Shown: positions 5,232 through 10,287 of the stretch, one piece after another
Position numbering within the stretch: position 1 is the stretch's first letter
Layout of the letters: each line of letters opens with the position of its first letter
Origin: Desulfovibrio sp. Dsv1
GTDB lineage: Bacteria; Desulfobacterota; Desulfovibrionia; Desulfovibrionales; Desulfovibrionaceae
Direction of reading: 5' to 3'
Assembly: GCA_000403945.1 (NCBI GenBank)
Contig: APFI01000348.1
Span: 1 to 10,287, forward strand
Length of the DNA: 10,287 nt
The notes under the pieces: generated by a model
Database searches by the model: none
Told to the model about the DNA's origin: nothing
The model's input: only the letters and a program-made list of their open reading frames with translations
Position numbers and translations under genes: made by a program

Positions 5232-7001
5232 ATGGCCCGCGCGGTTTTATTCGGCACGCCGGTTTCCCCCGGCATAGGCATCGGATCCATTCGCTTCATG
5301 CACGACATGCGCATGAGTGAAAAACGCCGCATCGGCCCGGATGAGGTCGAAACGGAACGGTATGCCCTGCGCGCCGCAGCGGCCAGCGTGCGCTCGGCCC
5401 TGGAAAAAACCATGCGCAACGTGCCCGAGGACTTGGCCGAATATCGCGATGTCATCGCGGCCCAGATGGAACTGGCCCGCGACCCCAGGCTGCTGGACGC
5501 CGCCTTAGTGCGCATCGAGCACAAAAAAATCTGTGCTTCCTGGGCACTGAACCATACCGTGGAAGAACTCTGTGCCCTGTTCCAGGGCATGGACGACCCC
5601 TATCTGCGCGACCGCACCCAGGACATCCGGGCCGTGGGCCTGCGCCTGCGCGAATGTCTGTCCGGCGCGCAGCACGACAGCGCCATTTCCGCTCCCAGCG
5701 TGCTGGTGGCCGAGGATCTCTCACCCGCCGACGTCATGGAACTCAACCTGGAAGGCGTGCTGGGAATTCTGACCGCCGAAGGCGGTCCCACTTCGCACAC
5801 GGCCATCCTGTCACGCGGCCTGCACATTCCGGCTCTGGTGGGTGTGACCGGCCTGCTGAACACGGCCCGCGAGGACGAACGCATCATCCTGGACGGCTTG
5901 GGCGGCTGCGTGCTCTTCGGCCCGGACGAAAGCGATCTGTCCCGCTACACGGCCCGCCGGGACGAATTCAACGCCTGGGAAAGCCATACCCGGCACACGG
6001 CGCACTGGCCTGCCGAGATGTGCGACGGTGTGCGCGTGGCCGTTCAGGCCAATCTGGAAAGCTTGGAAGAGCTGGGCTCCCTGCCCGAATGCGGGGCCGA
6101 CGGCGTGGGCCTGTACCGCACGGAATTCGCCTATCTCAAAGGGGATCTGCCCACGGAAGAAGAACTGTTCAGGGAATACGCCGCCGTGGCGGCCAAGTCC
6201 GGACCGGGCAGAGTGGTCTTCCGCACGCTGGACGCAGGCGCGGACAAGATGCTGCGCGCCCAAGCCGCGCTCAAGGAACCTAATCCGGCTCTGGGCCTGC
6301 GGGGCATCCGCTTCAGCCTGCGCCATCAGGGCATTTTCCGCACCCAGCTGCGTGCCCTGCTGCGGGCCGGGGCGGCGGGCAATCTGGCCCTGCTGTTGCC
6401 TATGATTTCCGGTCTGGCCGAAGTGCAGGGCGTGCGCCGCATTCTGCAGGAACTGCGCCAGGAATTGCATGCCCAGAACCTACCCCACGCGTCGGACCTG
6501 CCGCTGGGCATCATGGTGGAAACCCCGGCCGCCGTGATGGTGTGCGACGCCTTGGCCCGCGAGTGCGATTTTTTCAGCATTGGCACCAATGACCTGATCC
6601 ATTACCTCATGGCCATCGACCGCAACAATCGCCATGTGGGCTATCTGCACGAACCGCTGCATCCGGCGGTGGTGCGCTCGCTCAAGCAGGTCATTGACGC
6701 AGCCCACCGCGAGGGCATCGGGGTTTCGGTCTGCGGTGAACTGGCCTCTGACCCCTGCGGCCTGGCCCTGTTGTTGGGCATGGGCGTGGATGCCGTGTCC
6801 GCCGCGCCACGCTTCGTGCCGGGCATGAAACATATGATCCGCCAGCTCGATGCCGAAACCTGCATGGATCTGGCCCACAGCGTTCTGATGAGCACCGACG
6901 TCATGGCCTCCCGGCGTATGGTGCGTGAAAAGCTCCACCAGTCCCTGGGCACGGAGTTGGCCTTCCACACCACAAGCCTTTCGAGCCACAGTCAGCCATG
7001 A
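5232..7001 (+). CDS. ptsI: PTS enzyme I, phosphoenolpyruvate-protein phosphotransferase
   Basis: The 589-residue product is enzyme I, which takes phosphate from PEP and passes it to HPr in the cytoplasm. The N-terminal GTPVSPGIGIG leads into the HPr-binding and phosphohistidine domains, with the active histidine H189 in GGPTSHTAILSR, the same number as in E. coli. The C-terminal PEP-binding barrel shows GLYRTEF (R296), FRTLDAGADK (R331), NPALGLRGIRF, GIMVETPAAV, FSIGTNDLIHYLMAIDR and VCGELASDP with the conserved C501. Length is slightly above E. coli enzyme I (575), the excess being a polar C-terminal tail. AGGA (5223-5226) five bases before the ATG supports the start. It follows HPr by one base, and its last four bases overlap the smpB start (ATGA). 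All catalytic residues I could check are intact. Confidence 0.97.
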   Translation: MARAVLFGTPVSPGIGIGSIRFMHDMRMSEKRRIGPDEVETERYALRAAAASVRSALEKTMRNVPEDLAEYRDVIAAQMELARDPRLLDAALVRIEHKKICASWALNHTVEELCALFQGMDDPYLRDRTQDIRAVGLRLRECLSGAQHDSAISAPSVLVAEDLSPADVMELNLEGVLGILTAEGGPTSHTAILSRGLHIPALVGVTGLLNTAREDERIILDGLGGCVLFGPDESDLSRYTARRDEFNAWESHTRHTAHWPAEMCDGVRVAVQANLESLEELGSLPECGADGVGLYRTEFAYLKGDLPTEEELFREYAAVAAKSGPGRVVFRTLDAGADKMLRAQAALKEPNPALGLRGIRFSLRHQGIFRTQLRALLRAGAAGNLALLLPMISGLAEVQGVRRILQELRQELHAQNLPHASDLPLGIMVETPAAVMVCDALARECDFFSIGTNDLIHYLMAIDRNNRHVGYLHEPLHPAVVRSLKQVIDAAHREGIGVSVCGELASDPCGLALLLGMGVDAVSAAPRFVPGMKHMIRQLDAETCMDLAHSVLMSTDVMASRRMVREKLHQSLGTELAFHTTSLSSHSQP

Positions 7002-7453
7002 GCCAGAAAACACCGCCCTCCACCATTGCCGTCAATAAAAAAGCCCGCCATCTTTACGATCTCTCCGAATTTCTGGAAGCCGGCATCTCCCTGACCGGCC
7101 CGGAAGTCAAAAGCATCCGTGCCGGCAGGGTGAACTTCATAGACAGCTACGTTGAATTCAAACACGGCGAAGCCTGGCTGCTCTCGCTGCACGTGGCACC
7201 CTACGCCAACGCGGGTTACGCCCCGCAGGAGCCGGACCGGGCGCGCCGCCTGTTGCTGCATGCCCGCGAGATCGCCAAGCTGGCCGGGCTGGTAGCCCAG
7301 AAGGGTCTGACCGTGGTGCCAGTGCGCGTTTACCTCAAGCGGGGCAGGGTCAAGCTGGAAATCGCCCTGGGCCGGGGCAAGAAGCTGCACGACCACCGCG
7401 ATACGCTCAAGCGGCGGGCGGAAGAACGCGATCTGGCCCGCGAACTCGCATAG
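6998..7453 (+). CDS. smpB: SsrA-binding protein SmpB
   Basis: The 151-residue product is SmpB, the partner of tmRNA in trans-translation, which frees ribosomes stalled on broken mRNAs and tags the nascent peptide. The family core is present: NKKARHLYDLSEFLEAGISLTGPEVKSIRAGRVNF, DSYVEF, the HVAPY block, and PVRVYLKRGRVKLEIALGRGKKLHDHRDTLKRR. The C-terminal basic tail normally enters the empty mRNA channel. The common DKR triplet of the tail junction reads DHR here, a mild difference. The start codon sits inside the ptsI stop (ATGA, four-base overlap), so translation is probably coupled to enzyme I. The tmRNA gene (ssrA) is not in the window. Confidence 0.96.
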   Translation: MSQKTPPSTIAVNKKARHLYDLSEFLEAGISLTGPEVKSIRAGRVNFIDSYVEFKHGEAWLLSLHVAPYANAGYAPQEPDRARRLLLHAREIAKLAGLVAQKGLTVVPVRVYLKRGRVKLEIALGRGKKLHDHRDTLKRRAEERDLARELA

Positions 7454-7504
7454 GCTGCCTCATTTTTCCGTTCAACGCCAGCCTCTGTAAAAACCAAGGA
7501 CTCC

Positions 7505-10045
7505 ATGCGCCACCCGCCCCTGCAAGCGCCCCTGCTCTGGCAAGTCTATCTCGGTTTCTGGGTCGCGGGCGTGGCGGCGGCGGTCTGGCCTTGGCCCGCC
7601 CTTTGCTGCGCCCTGCTGCTGGCCTTGGCGGACAGGCGCCTCTGGCGCGTCGCCCGCCTTGCCTTGGCCGGGGCGCTGGTTCTGATCGGCCTGGGCGTGG
7701 CCCTGTGGCAGCTCGCGCCGCCCGGTCTTACAAGCGGCACGCCCTCCGCCTGGGCAGACATGAATGAGGGCACGGATACGGGCAATGCCCCGCCCCGGAT
7801 CTGCGGCCGGGTGAGGAACGCGCAAGGGCTGCCGGACCAACGCCTGCGCCTGCTGCTGGCCGACGTGCGGCCGCAGGGCGCGGATACGGCGCAAACCCTG
7901 CCAGGCTTGGTGGCCTGGACCTGGGAAGAACCGCTCTTCCGCCCCCTGGCCGGGCAGACGCTCTGCCTGAACCGTCGCCCGCGCCCGGTGCACGGCTTCG
8001 CCAACACGGGGCTGGCTGACTGGGAAATCCGGTGGGTCGCGCGGGACGTGCACTGGCGGATCTGGAGCCAGGGCGGACGCGGCGATCCGGAAATTTCCGG
8101 CCAGGGTACGGCATCCGCCCGCTGGCGCGAAGAACTGCGCGCGGCTTTTCTGGCCGCACTGCTCCCCCAAGGGCAGACCACAGCTTCTGACACCACCCTT
8201 CCGGCCCTGTCCCAGAGCAAAGCCATTCTTCTAGCTCTGCTGTTCGGGGACCGGCATTACCTGAATCAACAGACCCTGGACAATTTCGCCGCCGCCACGT
8301 TGGCGCACAGCCTCGCGCTCTCGGGCCAGCATCTGGCCGTGGCCGGTCTGCTGGGCCTGCTTTGCGTACTGGCCGCAGCCCGCCTGCGTCCGTCCCTCTA
8401 TCTCGCCCGGCCGCGCGTGCCCCTGGCCCTGGCGGCAACCTGCCCGCCCGCCCTGGCCTATCTCTGGCTGGGCAACGCCCCGGCCTCCCTGCTGCGGGCC
8501 GTGTGCATGCTTTTCGTGCTGGCCTTCTGGCTGGCGCGAGGCCGGGCGCACACCGCCCTGGACGTCCTCTGCGCGGCCCTGCTCTACATCTGTCTGGCCG
8601 CGCCCCTGAGCGTGCTGGATACAGGCCTGCAACTCTCCGCCCTCTGCGTGGCGGTCATCGGCCTCGCCCTGCCCTGGCTGCAACGGATAGCGCCGCCGCA
8701 TGCGGTCCGGAACCCCCGGCGGCAATCCGCGCTCTGGCTTGCCCGCTGGCCCCTGCGCATTCTGCTGATCTCCCTGCTGATCCAGGTGGCCTTGCTGCCG
8801 CTGAATCTTCTGCTTTTCGGCAACGCAGGCTTCTGGTTCCCGCTCAATATGCTCTGGCTGCCCGTGGCCGACCTAGTGGTGCTGCCCGGCGCGGCTCTGG
8901 GCCTGCTGCTGGCGGGCGCCGGACTAGACGGAGCCGCGCGGCTGACGCTGGATCTGGCGGCCCTGCCCTGCCAATGGCTGCTGGACGGGCTGGAGCGCCT
9001 TCATGCTCTGGGCCTATTGCACAATCCCGTGATGCTGCGGCCGCACTGGACAGCCCTGCCCGCGTTCGCCGCTCTAGCGGCGGGCTTGGCCTGTCTGACC
9101 CGCCGGAACGGACAGGATCGGCGGGACGGGGGGGAGATCAGCGCCGCCGGAGCGCAAACAGGTCGCCGCCTTCTTCTGGCCGGGCTGGCCCTGCTCTGCG
9201 TGGGCCCGCTGCTGCGCCTGGAGCAAGGATTTTCAGACGAAATGCGGCTGGACGTGCTGGATGTGGGCCAGGGCCAGGCTCTGGCTCTGCGCGCTCCCGG
9301 CCATCTGCGCATGGTACTGGACGGCGGTGGAAGCGCCTCGCCGCGTTTTGATCCCGGAAAAACTCTGGTGGGGCCGACGCTGGCCTACAACGATGCGCCC
9401 CGGTTGACCGCCGTGATCAACAGCCATCCGGATCTGGATCATCTGGACGGCCTGTTCCATCTGCTGGACGGCTTTCAGGTGCGCGCCCTGTTCCACAACG
9501 GACGCGAGGCCGCCGGATGGCGCGGGAAGCAGTGGCGGGAAGCGCGGCGCGCGGCAACGAACGCCGTTCTGGCCGAAGGCGATGTGCTGATTGTGGGTGA
9601 TCCGGCTTTGGGCCTGCGTCTGGAAGTGCTGCACCCGCCGCGCGACGCTGCGGCGGAGGCCGTCTGGGCTGGCAACGACGCATCCCTGATCCTGCGGCTG
9701 ACCCGTCACGGGCAGGGTCTGGCGCTGTTCACCGGCGACGCCGAACGCCGCAGCCTGCGCCGATTGCTGGCCTCGGGCCGCGATCTGCGCGCGCAGGTGC
9801 TGATGGCCCCGCACCACGGTTCGGACCACAGCTTTCTGGCATCCTTTTATAGGACAGTGCAACCGGAGTTGGTGCTGGTTTCCTGCGGTTTTCAAAACCG
9901 CTACAACCATCCTGGGTCCCGTCTGCGGGCCTGGCTGGGCAAAAACGGCATCCCTCTGCTGCACACCGGCGAATCCGGCCAGATCAGCGTGACTTGGCCG
10001 CAAAACGGGCCGCTGCGTGTGCAGACGGCCCGGCCTCAACACTGA
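7505..10045 (+). CDS. comEC: ComEC/Rec2 family DNA uptake channel protein
   Basis: The 846-residue product has the complete three-part ComEC layout. A hydrophobic N-terminus of about 70 residues is followed by a soluble OB-like part (DUF4131 type, about 70-235). The competence domain begins near residue 239 (LLFGDRHYLNQQTLDNF, then LAHSLALSGQHLAVAG) and continues as many membrane spans to about 560. A metallo-beta-lactamase-like domain runs from M580 (LDVLDVGQGQA) to the end, with H641, D643, D645 and H646 in SHPDLDHLDG, a GDAERRSL block, and H770-H771 in APHHGSDHSF. ComEC carries single-stranded DNA across the inner membrane during natural transformation, and the C-terminal domain may degrade the second strand. 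The intact metal ligands argue for a working gene. The ATG at 7505 has AAGGA (7496-7500) four bases upstream. It lies 51 bases after smpB. No partner com gene is present here. The usual SGLH of the competence domain reads SGQH. Confidence 0.93.
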   Translation: MRHPPLQAPLLWQVYLGFWVAGVAAAVWPWPALCCALLLALADRRLWRVARLALAGALVLIGLGVALWQLAPPGLTSGTPSAWADMNEGTDTGNAPPRICGRVRNAQGLPDQRLRLLLADVRPQGADTAQTLPGLVAWTWEEPLFRPLAGQTLCLNRRPRPVHGFANTGLADWEIRWVARDVHWRIWSQGGRGDPEISGQGTASARWREELRAAFLAALLPQGQTTASDTTLPALSQSKAILLALLFGDRHYLNQQTLDNFAAATLAHSLALSGQHLAVAGLLGLLCVLAAARLRPSLYLARPRVPLALAATCPPALAYLWLGNAPASLLRAVCMLFVLAFWLARGRAHTALDVLCAALLYICLAAPLSVLDTGLQLSALCVAVIGLALPWLQRIAPPHAVRNPRRQSALWLARWPLRILLISLLIQVALLPLNLLLFGNAGFWFPLNMLWLPVADLVVLPGAALGLLLAGAGLDGAARLTLDLAALPCQWLLDGLERLHALGLLHNPVMLRPHWTALPAFAALAAGLACLTRRNGQDRRDGGEISAAGAQTGRRLLLAGLALLCVGPLLRLEQGFSDEMRLDVLDVGQGQALALRAPGHLRMVLDGGGSASPRFDPGKTLVGPTLAYNDAPRLTAVINSHPDLDHLDGLFHLLDGFQVRALFHNGREAAGWRGKQWREARRAATNAVLAEGDVLIVGDPALGLRLEVLHPPRDAAAEAVWAGNDASLILRLTRHGQGLALFTGDAERRSLRRLLASGRDLRAQVLMAPHHGSDHSFLASFYRTVQPELVLVSCGFQNRYNHPGSRLRAWLGKNGIPLLHTGESGQISVTWPQNGPLRVQTARPQH

Positions 10046-10225
10046 CTGACATCCCCCGTCCGTGCACCGTCCCGCGCTGGCTGCGCCTCTCCCCAGCGGT
10101 ACGATTCCCGCAGGGACAGGAGCAAAAACCTGCCGCTCTGTCAGGGCGTATTCCATATGCCGGATCTTGCCGCCGCAATCAGCCCTGCTCTGACAAGGCC
10201 GTCCCAGCTCCTTGAGGCATTTGCT
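10046..10225. other. Intergenic stretch between comEC and the right insertion sequence
   Basis: I recognise no gene in these 180 bases. Short open frames here on both strands look like extensions of frames antisense to, or shifted from, comEC. Two dyads are visible: CGCTGG with CCAGCG around 10075-10097, and CAGGGC (10142-10147) with GCCCTG (10182-10187). Neither is followed by a T-run, so no clear terminator for comEC can be called. Confidence 0.4.
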
Positions 10226-10287
10226 TAGAAGTCATTTCATAATTCCAGAAAAGGTCATGAAAATCGTGTAATCGAATTTCATGAGCA
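10226..10287 (+). mobile_element. Insertion sequence (IS5-like), 5' end, transposase pointing right
   Basis: These 62 bases are the reverse complement of 31-92 with two differences, so this is a second copy of the same insertion sequence in opposite orientation. Its inner edge is at 10226-10228, again a TA next to GAAGTCATTTC. It forms the right arm of the inverted repeat. Everything beyond the first two transposase codons is outside the window, so completeness and the outer target duplication cannot be judged. Confidence 0.65.
10281..10287 (+). CDS. Transposase start of the right IS copy (first two codons only)
   Basis: ATGAGCA at the right edge equals the first seven bases of the left transposase fragment (MSK...) and is preceded by the same 55 bases. 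The call rests entirely on this identity with the left copy, since two codons carry no information of their own. Confidence 0.5.

Noticed and set aside
9233..10156. Antisense frame of 307 codons opposite the end of comEC
   Set aside because: It mirrors the metallo-beta-lactamase domain of comEC, shows no recognisable domain, and has no supported start signal.
10070..10200. Possible rho-independent terminator after comEC
   Set aside because: The two dyads have short stems, long loops and no following T-run.
9994..10215. A 73-codon + strand frame over the end of comEC and the following gap
   Set aside because: It starts inside comEC in another frame, has many Pro, Arg and Ala residues without pattern, and no family match.

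Overview
The window is a GC-rich, densely packed bacterial segment with all intact genes on the + strand. It suggests a sulfate-reducing bacterium of the Desulfovibrio / Bilophila group (Desulfovibrionaceae). The grounds are a TrmD fused to a second SPOUT methyltransferase domain (PF09936 type) and the gene order trmD-rplS-rnhB-yraN-rsmI followed by a mannose-family PTS IID gene, HPr, PTS enzyme I and smpB. I recognise that order from Desulfovibrio from memory; the genus call is an inference, not a database result.

Layout. Bases 1-92 are the end of an IS5-type insertion sequence whose transposase starts at 37 and runs leftward out of the window (MSKYQGLTDEQW). Bases 208-1503 encode the fused TrmD, 1579-1926 ribosomal protein L19, 1991-2680 RNase HII, 2674-3141 a YraN-family nuclease-fold protein and 3083-3931 RsmI. 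Bases 3932-4118 form an AT-richer intergenic island with a perfect 28-bp palindrome. A second cluster follows: PTS IID-like membrane protein (4119-4868), HPr (4934-5230), enzyme I (5232-7001), SmpB (6998-7453) and a full-length ComEC (7505-10045). Bases 10046-10225 are non-coding as far as I can see. Bases 10226-10287 are a second copy of the same IS end in the opposite orientation, with its transposase start codon at 10281 pointing rightward.

How the parts fit. The first cluster is translation and genome housekeeping: tRNA G37 and 16S rRNA methylation, a ribosomal protein and RNA:DNA hybrid removal. Its genes overlap or sit close together, as in an operon. The second cluster is a PTS phosphorelay (PEP to enzyme I to HPr) with only one membrane component (IID) and no IIA, IIB or IIC in view, so a regulatory or partial PTS is more likely than a complete sugar transporter. 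smpB (trans-translation) overlaps ptsI by 4 bases, and comEC (DNA uptake channel) follows.

The most notable observations are: (1) a core housekeeping block bracketed by two outward-facing copies of one insertion sequence, with trmD cut off from the rpsP/rimM genes that normally precede it; (2) a Glu at the position of the TrmD catalytic Asp; (3) the symmetric operator-like island ahead of the PTS genes; (4) the divergent, cysteine-rich, orphan IID. I saw no CRISPR array, tRNA, rRNA or clear novel defence system.
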